This document shows positions 26,876 to 38,041 of a stretch of DNA of 64,000 nucleotides, piece after piece (within the stretch, counting starts at the first letter, position 1; each line of letters starts with the position of its first letter). The DNA comes from Chrysomallon squamiferum (taxonomy: Eukaryota > Mollusca > Gastropoda > Neomphalida > Peltospiridae): contig CM022665.1 of assembly GCA_012295275.1 (NCBI GenBank), positions 37,053,933 through 37,117,932 on the forward strand, in the 5' to 3' direction. The notes beneath the pieces are model-generated. The model was given only the letters and a program-made list of their open reading frames with translations, ran no database searches and was not told the origin of the DNA. A program made the translations under genes and the position numbers.

Positions 26876-26921
26876 CAACACCATTTAAATAAGTAGGTTT
26901 GTCTAAGGTATCCCCTTCCAT
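26876..26921 (-). CDS. EML: Candidate alternative first coding exon of the EML gene
   Basis: On the minus strand an ATG at 26921 opens 15 codons (MEGDTLDKPTYLNGV) plus one G, followed by a good donor, GTATGT, at 26875-26870. The exon ends in phase 1 with G, exactly like the 10531-10456 first exon. Either can therefore splice to the coiled-coil exon at 6842, giving Asp at the junction. Upstream sequence to about 27100 is CpG-richer than its surroundings, as expected for a promoter. There is no better candidate partner on the minus strand in the window. This is inferred from phase compatibility and position. It could instead be the first exon of a different minus-strand gene nested in the intron. 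Confidence 0.5.
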
Positions 26922-27322
26922 TGCGTGATTTTCAACATCAACAACTTCCTGGAGCTAGCTATGTGTTAAACGTCACAAATTTTGTGGTTCGCATAGTTCA
27001 ATACATATCGGCTAGTTCCGTAATATTTCGGCACATAACACGATGATGACGATATTTTCCCGTGGAGGCAAACGTATTCGTAAAGAAGGTGGAGCGGGAA
27101 AGTTCAAGAAAATGTTATTATATTTTATATCTTTAAAGTATAATAATTTAGATATAATCTACTTCTGTATTATCTATTAATCCAGGAAAATTATCATTAT
27201 TTAATAAGAAATTATAAATTTAAAAGAAATAATTGTAAAAAAACAAAATCTGTAACGATCCACGCGGTTCCCGCCATTTCCGACATTTGCCGATGTGTGT
27301 GTGTATGTGTTTATATATATAT

Positions 27323-27361
<39 letters not shown>

Positions 27362-27591
27362 CAGTTTCAATTTATTTCTTTATACAAAGAAATAGAGAAA
27401 CAGTTTAACTTGCAAATTTTTGTTGGTAGCCAAAATTTTACCAAAATTAAAGAAGACAAATTTCTGTTAAATCACTATTAAGATTTTTTATCTTTGCAGA
27501 GACAATCATCCATGAACCTTAATTAATTAATTAATTAATTAATTGCACTAATTAGCTCAAACGTACCTTACACCCTAATTATATAATTCTC
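26922..27591. promoter_or_regulatory. Candidate bidirectional promoter core between EML and the MEIOSIN-like gene
   Basis: This stretch is visibly richer in CpG than its flanks. It contains GCGGGAAA (27094-27101) and TTCCCGCC (27268-27275), both matching the E2F consensus (TTTSSCGC/TTCCCGCC class), and a CRE half-site in AACGTCAC near 26970. A TA/TG simple repeat occupies about 27296-27359 and (AATT)n about 27520-27544. Promoter function is inferred from position between two divergent first exons. Confidence 0.45.
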
Positions 27592-28222
27592 AAAAACTCC
27601 GTATAAATTAAACCAGTATAAGAAAAAGATCATTTATCAAGACTGGTGAATTGTAAATGCCTTGACATTTTCAAGCATTTTGCTTACATTTTTTTTTTTT
27701 TTTTTTTTTTTAATCAATTAATTAGTAACATTAAATAGCGTTAATTTGCCTTGTGACTTCATTACGTAGGCATATAAAAATTCATAAAAATCTTACTTGC
27801 TAAGAACTGTTTTCGTATTCAATATATTTATTAGAAAGAAAATATTATCTAAAGCTGGAATATTATGCGACATAATTACTAAATGAAAGAAAATAAACGA
27901 AACATCGAACTTTCCAGACATCGAAAGGAACAGCAATCGCTATGGCCGCGTCAGTTGCTGAGAACACCTCCCATTTTGGTATCCAAAAGTAAGTACTTGC
28001 TTCGCTAAATGTATGTATGAAATTTGGCAGACTATGAGAGAAATTTATAATTTGTAACTCGTATATGATTTAAAGTCCCGAATAAACTTTGTTTAGTCAC
28101 ACGACAATCATTTTGAAACGATAAACTTGTCTGTTGATTCTCCGTTATTTATCAAAGATCACATGTCAAGACATGAATACGAAGATGAAACTGAATATGT
28201 TTACTACATCATGATATTTGTT
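27592..28222 (+). repeat. Inverted duplication, right arm (functional MEIOSIN-like first exon)
   Basis: Partner of 25797-26332. It contains the proximal promoter, the start codon at 27942 and the first intron donor. The two arms are separated by about 1.26 kb holding the divergent EML first exon and CpG-richer DNA. Confidence 0.85.
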
Positions 28223-31200
28223 CTGGAAGATATGTAAAAGTAATGACGAAAACGAAACGCGAATTTGAGAATCTCCTTTAAGGTAAGCGATAACGCGTCA
28301 AAAATTCCAGATAATCAATAAAGCGCAGACGGCTATTATCACATACCTAATTTGTGTTGTATTAATTTCAATATGAAATAATTCATTATAATAAAAAGAA
28401 GAGGCATGAAAAATCCAGGAATACAGTCACGCTTTTCTTCATATAGTTGCATGTATGTGTAAATCGCAATCCATGCTGATAGTGAAAGGCAGTACTTCTG
28501 TTACAGCATAATTAAGGTAATCGAAAATATTGAGAGAACAATGAAGTCAGTACAAAATATTTACAGCATAATTAAGTTAATAGAGAATACTGAGAAAAAA
28601 ATTAAGTCAGTACAAAATATTTTCAGCTAAATAAAGTTATTTGATAATTAAAATTTATACATAAATCCTCAGACTTAATAATTTGTTACTTTACTTTCAG
28701 CCATTTTTTTTTTTTTTTTTTTTTGTTTACATTTCTGTTACCACCAAATAGTTTCCTAATAAATGTATGGAATTACTATAGAAAATTTTTTCTTACTGAT
28801 ATTAAGAAACATGTATTTTTCAGTGAAAAAGGCTTCTGTTATACAATGTTTATGAGGAAGATACAATGACAGAATCTGCATTTAAGATTTATTTTTAAAG
28901 CTTTTTTTTTTTAGCTATTAATGTTAAAAAATACTTCAGAATTTATTTTTAAAACTGATCATGAAATAATGACAAACATAATCATGTATTGTATTCGGTA
29001 AACTAATGGTGTTATTTTTTATATACATTTTTTTTATGCAAAATTATTTAATTTAATTGTTAATGGTGTTTCTTATAGAAAATTTGCAAATAACTTTGTC
29101 TTCTCCTGCAGAACAAATACCAAAATAAAATAGCTGCAGAAAAACAATGATCTGATGTATTTTCTTTGTTAAACAGAGATTTCATGCAGTGGAATTTCTT
29201 TTGCACAAATGTATGTATACGAACAGAATCAAGCCAGTATTAAGATTACTTAAAAAGTATCTTGGAGATGGCTGTTACCTATCAACATATTCTTAATCAT
29301 TTTTATTTTGTTTTAGAAAAATGGATGCTAAATTTGTTTATCATAATATTGTGACATCTCAGCTGCAAGAAGAGGAGGGAAATAATGGCGATTTTTTGAT
29401 TGAGGAGTTGCCATTTTCACGTTTGAAGGACACACAGGCAGATACAATCATAAAAGAAGAAATTCATGTTATATATCCATCATCTCCATCAAAATCTGAG
29501 CAAGCACCAAAGAACAACCCTGTTAATGAACATTTATTAGAGCAATCTTTTAGTGCTAGTTTGGTAAATTGTATTTGGCTGGGAAGCCATGATAATTGTC
29601 AATTTCATAGCTGGAATATTTATTTAGCAAATTTTTTGTTTATTAATTAACCAAATTATGTGTAAAACTATATCAAGTAAAAATTATTTTTGGATACAGT
29701 GTGGAACTTGAAGAACCATGGAAAAATAACTTGAATAATGAAAGGCTGCACTGAAAAATGTTAAAACATGTTTGACTTACTTTACCATTTCATATTTTTT
29801 TCTACTAACATTAAATATTACCCAAATGATAGTAAATGAGCTTCTTTTTGAAAATATTTGACTGATTTTTTTTCATTCATTAGCTGATAAAAAATAGAAA
29901 TTTTCTACGAAAATATTCATTGTCTGGATTCATGTTATTGAATAAGTGATATCTTATTTTTAAATCAGTTCAGGATTTAGGGGAAAAAAATTTAAATTTA
30001 AAAATATTAGTAGCATTAAATTAAATACATTTTTTAATTCATTCTTAGACTCGGTTTAATAAAAATGAACCCCCATACCAGTTTAATGGAAATATTTCAA
30101 AACCAGCAACACCTCCAAGAAGTTATACACGTACAACCAGTCAAGCAAGAAAGGATAGAACTCCAAGAACTATGCTGAAATTGATGGAAAGACATAGGGA
30201 AAATGAAAGGTACCAAAGAAATTAAAAAATGTATATCAATAGTAATTTTGTTTCTTATTATCAGATAAAGTTTAAATATTAAGTTAAAAATGTTTAAGGT
30301 TAAACAGTTTTTGTTTTATTGAATTATATTTCTAAACCTTTCATTCGGCAGTGTAGATTGTAGTGCTGTCTTTATTTCATTAGATTAAAGGTTCACAGTT
30401 TGCAGTATCTATTTTGAGTAGGCGACTAATGAGTAACAACTTGTGCACTTTCCTTTCTGGAAAAATATGCATAAAGATGATGTCATATTAACAATAAAAG
30501 TAGTAAGTCACTAAAAGAAACCCAAAGGTTTCAGTCATGTGAAAAATGTTAAAGATGTGTTATTAAACAAATTTTTTGTTTTGTTGATTTATTCATTAAA
30601 AAAAATTAACCATGTTTTTGTTACGCAATTAATACTTAAAATTTTTGTTATGCTTGGTTTTAGAGTGCGTCACCATACACTGAATGAAAGTCTTAGAGTG
30701 ATATGTCATTTAATACCTGGATGTAGTGATGATGGAAGAGAAACTAAGGTTATTTTATTTATTTTTATTTTTAAATGCAAATGTATTAATGCTGAATAAT
30801 AAAAAAATTAAATTAAATTGTTTTGCATTATATGTTTACCTGGGCATTGTTAAGAAACTGAGGATATTTCTCTATAGCTAAAATAAAAATAACCATAAGT
30901 AAAACATTCAAACTGATTGTTCACTATCCGAAACATTTTGATTTTTAATTTTTTAGAATGTTTTATTCAACATTAAATACTTTATATTGATAATTTCAGC
31001 TACACAAACACACAAACACACACACACACACAAAAGTTTCTCTATTTTTTAATAGGTTGTCATGATGCAAAGAATTATCAGTTATATTGCATATCTGGAG
31101 AACAGTATCTCAAGTCTTTGTAATGAACTTGGCATGTACTTTAACTCAGCTGGAACTCCCCTTGTGAACAGACTGAAAAAGAAAGTGGGTAAGTACGGTT

Positions 31201-34200
31201 CTGTCATTAAATGCTTATGTAATTTAACTAAGCAAATGGTTGATCTGCTATGTCCTTGAGGGTTCTGTGATGCATATTCTAAATACAAAGATAAATGTAA
31301 AATCATGAAATTCACAAATATAGTGTAAAAATCATAATTTGTTTAGCTACTGTTGATATAAATTTGTGTATAATTTCAAGCAGTAAAACAATATTGTTTA
31401 ATATAAAGGATTTATTATGTGTAATTTAATTTGAAGATAGATAGGTATATCATAATTATTTTTCAGAAACAAAGTCTAAAATGGGCAAAAAGAGAGATGA
31501 ACAACTAAACGATGTAAGTTATTTAGTATAATTAAGATAATTTATTTTTTAAGTGAAAAAATCACCAGGTATAATCCAGCTTTTTGTTATTCACATTTAT
31601 CATCATTTGACTGGTGGGTGTTACACTAGTAACACTTGGCAGATTTTTTGCATACAGATAATGACTCTTGCTTGTTCTTTTTTGTTTCCCTTTAAATTTT
31701 TATTTCAGTTCAGATACACTCATTCTCACCAATATGGTACCAGACGACTTAAACTGTCATCTCCAACTGTGGATTCTACAACAGATACAGTGCCAATATG
31801 GACATCATGCAGCGATTTTGTTAATTCGCAGGACTCCACTGTACCTTCATCAACATATGTGACATTATCAAGCAGTAAAAAAAAAAGCTCAACATGGCCA
31901 GGGGAAAGCGACTCTGAGGAGGATATCATTTCAAATACAGGTGAGGATTTTTTCACTTTAATTTTTGTTTTGTTTTACACATTATAATAACAACCATTGT
32001 GCTCATTATGCTATTTTCAGGTGATGTTCTTTCAGATGGGGATAATCATTGAGTGTGTGTGAATGTGCGTCCATACATGCTATAGGCTGCTTTTGCAATG
32101 AAATATATTTATAAATTTTCTTGTATCATGTTAAATATTGTTTTTTTTAAAATATTTTATTTTACTGATATCATGTCCCCAAAAAATAAAAATAAAATAA
32201 AAGTTGAGCCACTATATAATACCTAAACAAATGCTAAATTTTGATTTTGAATGAATGATATGTAAATGAGAAATGCTTGCTGCATGATCCAGTTTTGTAT
32301 ATTTGATTTTGTTTATTTGTAATTATGTTTTTTACATGATTTAGTAATGTGAATTTTGATTAAATTATTTCAGGTGACTATGACCCATTCTTTGATAGTG
32401 AGATACAGATATCAACCTCTGACGACTTTGGATTTCAAAATGATTATTTAATTGTAAGTTTAAAATACTATTTTATTTAAATGTTTTTATTACTAATTTA
32501 TATATTAAATAATTTGATTTAATTTAAAGATTAATGTGTTGCACTAATGAAAATAAAATAAAGTTTAAATACAGCTTCACTGAAATTTTTTTATTAGGAA
32601 ATTATATGTCAGATGATGTTTTGACTTTTAATTTCAGTCACCAGACAGAACTGTTTACACTACCAGCAGTATTCCTGATTTCTCTGATGTAATGCCAGAG
32701 CAAGTCTGCATATCTTCTGAAGAAAATCAGTGTTGTGACATTACTATCAAACAAGTGAGTAATCTGTAAAGAAAGCAGGATGTTCCACAGTTCTTAGTTA
32801 TTTGTAATGATTTAAATAGTTACAGTGTGAAAAAATTAAATCCAGATTTCAGAAAATTACCTATCCAAGATTCAGACTACTCGCATATTTGTATTTGTTG
32901 TAATATTGTGTTTTTTGTTTTGGTTTTTAAACCAGATGGTTTTGTCAATTTGTTTTGCTTCACAGGAAGCACCTGGATATGAATATCACCCAAGCTATGA
33001 CTCTATAGTACCTCACAGTGTTACTTCTGATCAGATTGTTGCCACCAATTTAGTTCATACAGAAACTTCTCGGCCTTCACCATTGTCAGCATTCAAGAGA
33101 TATGTTACATTCAGTCCTGGAGAATACAAGACCATATTCCCTGCTTCCTCTGGCCGCAATCCATTGCACAACCTCACCAACTGGCCATATGATATAGAGA
33201 TTGTGCAAAATAACATGGCTTCGGAAATTCCACAGATAAACCAAAAGGCTGTGAATGGGTTCGAGAAAGGTTTGATTTATGTGCTTTCATTTTTCATTGT
33301 AAATATTGTTGAATTTCATTTTGTAATTATGTTATGTAATGATTCCAGAAAAATGTTTTTGTGAAATAAACTGGAATTTATTGAAATTTAAGAAAGTAAC
33401 TGCATTTAGATTTAAATTTGTTAGAAATTACTAGGATTTCTCTGCAAATGTGTCACAAATTATGAGGTTTTTGCTGCATGTAGGTTTAAATGTACTGGAA
33501 AATAACAATTATTTCAGTTTTCAGAATAAAAAATTAAGCATCGAAAGATGTTTTTGTACTGTGTAAAAAGTATTCATCACCTATGTTTTTAAGAGAATGA
33601 TGGTTTCTCAGGAACCCACGGTGGATCAATAACAAGAAAACAAAAAGCTCATGCTCTTGTGTTAGATAGGAATTCCATCAAAAAGCATATCATGCCAGCT
33701 AATGCGTATGTGTGTTGTTTTTGTGTTTTTTTTAATTATTAAAATCAGCTCTAGAAAAAACAGAAACATAAAATACTTTGTTCAAATAATATTTGGACTT
33801 TTAATAACTGTATTTATGAATCATTTTATCTATATAATTATACTGCTAAATTATTATAGACTTTTAAATTATTAATTATTTTAAGTAAGCTGTACACTCA
33901 TGTATCTGTCAGTCAGAAATCTTTTTACTGTTTTTAAGGTCAGTAGATACTAAAACCTCTAGCTACAGTTTTAAGAATATACTTTGCATTATTCAGTAAA
34001 GCACACACTGGTGTAATATTCTGACAGCTGAATAATAGTAGTTATTTTAATAAGAAGAATAATAACAACAATAACAAAGAATACTTCTATATTTGTCACT
34101 GCATGTAACCGTAATCAATTATGGATGCAGCCCAGATGAAAAATTATTGAAAAACTGGATGTTTGTACCATTCTAGATCTGATGAGTATGATATGAATGC

Positions 34201-35344
34201 AAAACGGGCCAAAGTGGATCTGAGGAAGACGAGCTGGATGAATGGCTTCATGATGTATAGCAGACTAAACAGGAGACGATTTATTGAGTAAGATAACTAG
34301 TTAAAGCTTATGTGTTCAGGAAAGTATGTTTAAAATGTCTATGTGTTAGGCCTATTGTTCATACATACATTTGCCAATAAGAAAAAATAATACGTAAATA
34401 AATTCATCTTGGCTGCTATTTTACCTTATTTACTAATAACATTTTGTGACCTTAAATGTGACAAAACCTTACAGATCATTATAGAATTGCTGTATCTTCA
34501 GCCTTGTCATATTTGAAGGTGTGTCTATGCAAACTGACAAGGAAAGATTGAAAAAGTCAGCATCCTGCGTTTGTAATTATTATTGTTACACATTATTATT
34601 GTCAAAGGAAAGTAATTATCAAAGATAAAAAATGTATTTAGGCTCTCTGAATCAGAAAAGACACCTTTTAATCAGATAATATCTTCAATTCTCTATCAAT
34701 AATAAATATGTTATTCAATGAGTTATTGATGGATTTATATTTAAATGTAACTTGTGTACTGCTTTCCCAGAGCAAACCCAGGTGTTCTCACATCAAGTAT
34801 CAGTAAAATGATGGGTCAAGCTTGGAGAAATATGTCTGATACAGAGCAGACACCATACAAGTGAGTGTACATCATTAAACTAATAACTATCTTATCTGGA
34901 AAAGCAATCATACCTTGAATCCTCTGGGGTTTTTTTTTGGATGAAAAACGAAAAAAAAACTTTTTATATTTTATTATTATTTTTTTAACTATTTTTATCA
35001 TTATTACAGGCAGTTGATATTCATCGTTAAAATGACCCTGCAATCTGTTATTATACTGTTGTTTTAACATAAATATGAATAACATGGATTCTATACTTTG
35101 ACATTTGTATAACAATAATAATTAGTGTAATCATTTATTTATTTATTTATTTTATTATTATTATTATTTATTAAGGGAAAAGGCAAAGCAGTTTTCTCAA
35201 GAAATGCAGAGAGAGCAGAATAATCTCAAGGTAGAGAAGACAGAAAATAGCACAGAAATAAAGTATAGTGTACATGAGCCAGTATCTGTTGAGGCCCTGG
35301 CCTCTCTTATAAAAGTGAAACAAGAAAAAGAATTTGTGTTTTAA
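27942..35344 (+). CDS. MEIOSIN: bHLH and HMG-box protein, MEIOSIN (BHMG1)-like
   Basis: Fourteen exons join in phase to 638 codons: 27942-27988, 29317-29563, 30049-30209, 30664-30748, 31056-31188, 31467-31513, 31709-31940, 32374-32453, 32638-32754, 32966-33269, 33612-33705, 34177-34287, 34771-34860 and 35176-35344. All introns are GT-AG. Residues about 133-195 form a bHLH. Its basic part is ERHRENERVRHH, keeping Glu151, Arg152 and Arg154 of the ExxR E-box reader, then LNESL...LIP, a loop, and a second helix VVMMQRIISYIAYLE. The middle is Ser/Thr/Asp-rich. Residues about 533-600 form an HMG box (WMNGFMMYSRLNRRRF, ANPGVLTSSISKMMGQAW, KEKAKQF). This order is that of vertebrate MEIOSIN/BHMG1, which with STRA8 activates meiotic genes in germ-cell nuclei. 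Assignment rests on architecture. A lineage-specific bHLH-HMG factor is the alternative. The start MAASVAEN is chosen because exon 1 splices in frame into exon 2. Met18 is a second candidate start. Confidence 0.82.
27989..29316 (+). other. Intron 1 of the MEIOSIN-like gene
   Basis: Donor GTAAGTAC and acceptor TTTTAG. The first 230 bases belong to the inverted duplication. A 60-bp tandem duplication (TTACAGCATAATTAAG...GTCAGTACAAAATATT) lies at about 28500-28640 with a third partial copy. Nothing else was recognised. Confidence 0.7.
28500..28640. repeat. Tandem repeat, about 60-bp unit, 2.3 copies
   Basis: TTACAGCATAATTAAGGTAA at 28501 recurs at 28561 and, shortened, near 28621. Each is followed by an AATACTGAGA- and AAGTCAGTACAAAATATT-type segment. 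Confidence 0.85.
32021..32052 (+). other. Possible alternative terminal exon of the MEIOSIN-like gene
   Basis: A good acceptor (CTATTTTCAG, ending 32020) follows the exon ending at 31940. If used, it continues in phase 1 for Gly-Asp-Val-Leu-Ser-Asp-Gly-Asp-Asn-His and then TGA at 32050-32052. The protein would be 327 residues, with the bHLH but without the HMG box. No transcript evidence is available. It may be a decoy site. Confidence 0.3.
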
Positions 35345-38003
35345 ATAGAAATTGTAATAAAAAGTAAAAGAAAATTTTAGAATGTTCTCATATTCACCAA
35401 AACATGTGAAACAACAATGAAGTAATCCGGTGAATATTAACACAATTTTGAATTTCAAGTTAAAGTATACATTTTTAATGTTTATTTTTATTATTATTAT
35501 TTTTTATTATTATTATTATAAATGTCAATATAATAGATATACACACAAGAATTAAAAGATCACAAAATTTACGAATTTTTGCAGAAAAACTAAAGCAGTT
35601 TTAAAGGATTATTGTTCAAAACATGATTATATTTAACCTAAACAGTTTATTCTATCTAATACTTGGTAGTTATATTAATAATTTTTATAACATTTATAAA
35701 TGTTATAAATTAAAGTAGCTTATTTAAATCATGTAAGAATTATTTCACCTCAAATATTTTAATAAGCTTTATAGGGATGTTTTATTCCAGTGTGCTTCTA
35801 AAATTAATGATGATAATTTATAATGGAATATAACAATAATTTCCATGATAACGATTTACAGAAAATTCTAATATTGCTTAAAATTTTAAACTGACAAAAC
35901 TATGAAAAACTTTATTAAGAAATAATTTTATTTTTATTTTGGCCACCTTGTTGCATAATAATATATAAAATTAAAATCTGTTTAATAAAAATTATATGTG
36001 AAATTTATTGGAAGAATTAATATAATAGGGTTTTGGGAATGGGGGGTTAGTCTCTTTATTTTTGGGTGGATGTTCGGTTGTTGTTTGTTTCTTTTTGTAA
36101 GTGTATGTTTTAAACTTGGAACATTAATAAAATAATGGAAAGGAATATTTTAGCTAATAACATTCAGTATAATTTTAATAATTACTATTTCTCTCAGGTG
36201 TCAGAATAATTAAGCAAATTGAACAAATTAGCATACTTTTTATGATCATGAACCATTAAGACAGGAATGAAAGTACCAAAATAAAAGTTTCAACATCAGA
36301 TCACTGATGATTATCATTCCTTTGTATGTTTTTTTATTAAGTGTTTTGAGTAAAGTATCAGCGTCCATGAAAGATTAAAAAAAAAAAAACCAAAACAAAC
36401 AAACAAACAGCTAGAGCTATGCACTCTTTCTAAAGAATTATAATGATATTGCCAATTTTAGCAAATTTAAAGTTTTATATTTATACCTTTTGTGATAATT
36501 ATTCTGCTAAACCCCAATTCAGCTTATATGGTGGTTGCTGTAATTTTGTGGCTTAGAGTACATATCTTAGCATCAGTAAATGGTATGTCTCAAAATAACA
36601 GCCTAGGTACTTCCCAGCCACCTTTTGATTCTAAAGTACAATGACTTTAATTGTCCAGCTAAAATAATATTTCATCCTTGTTTTATAACTGCACCCAGAA
36701 ATGGTGCTATTTTCTTTCTTTTAGCTTCAATTCATTGTTATGTTAATAATTAGGATCTATATTTAACATTTGCATAGGTGACTAGGATTATGCAAAATCT
36801 ATTGCAACTGGTTGTATTGTGTTTGTCATCAGTTGATTTTTAATTGTGATAAATTATCAGAGAGCAAAGGAGGATGTTTCTAACGTACTAATCTAATTGT
36901 GTATTCAGGTTTCTATTTTATAGTTTTAGTGAAATTGGAAATGTCGGGTGTAAACTTGATTGGACAAAACCATTCTTTGTTTTTGAAATTAATATTGAAT
37001 AAAAATGTACATAGTGAGTAAATATTAATATTTCAGACTAAATAAGACCAAGTCTTTAATAAACAGTGACATCCAGTAATTAGGTTGAAATTTTAAATAA
37101 ATACAGCAAGGACAAAAAATGACAAAAACCAGTTTCACAAAAAAGAAAAATTAAAAATACTTGTAATTTATCTCAAGAGTGAAACACAAAATTACGTGAA
37201 CAGATCCTAAATAATAAATAATGTTTGTTTCTTTATCTTTGTAAAATTTAAATTTTCATTCCATTGTTATCAACTTTCATTAAACTGAGCTGTTACTGCT
37301 CTGATTATTATAATTGTTTGTAGCCTTTTAAAAACATGTTAAAACTGTTAATATTAATAGAGACAGTAATGAAAGGTTTTCTTATACTTAAATAAAACAT
37401 TTAGTAACAAAAATAAGTTTGATGAGCATTCTGTACAACATGGTTTAGTATTTTTTGTTGTTGTTTTTTTGCTGTAGTTCATTTTAGTTTATTGATTTTT
37501 TTCTTTTTTTTTATTGTGAAAAATTGGCTTTTGAAGAGACTGATTCTTATTGTAGAATTTTTTTTTTTAATTACAGAATATGGGCAACAGTCCATTTATT
37601 CTACAAATGAATATATCTATTTATTCAATTACTGAAGTTACTACTGTTAAATTGAATAATTTCTTATTGTTTTTGATTACATTGTGATTAAATAGAAGTT
37701 AAATGGATATTAAATTTAGTTTTTTTTTTTTTTGGTGCCTGGGACAGTGCATATAATATGTTTTCTTTTGTATATATGTTACCAAAAGAACAATGAAAGA
37801 AAGTTCAAATAAATTTAGGCCAAACAGTTATAAACACTCCTCACTTAACAACACATAAAGCATTTAATCTTGTATTATCCATTCTCAATTTCAGTCTTCT
37901 TACTGCATTTGGTCAGTATTCACTGCACTAATGTTCACAATCTCTATGACTACATATTTCATCTATAAATTTAAAACAAAGTTAACAGTTTGGAGTTTCC
38001 TTT

Positions 38004-38041
<38 letters not shown>

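Noticed and set aside
31553-31987. 144-codon frame taken as a separate gene
   Set aside because: Only 31709-31940 is an exon of the MEIOSIN-like gene; the remainder is intron read-through.
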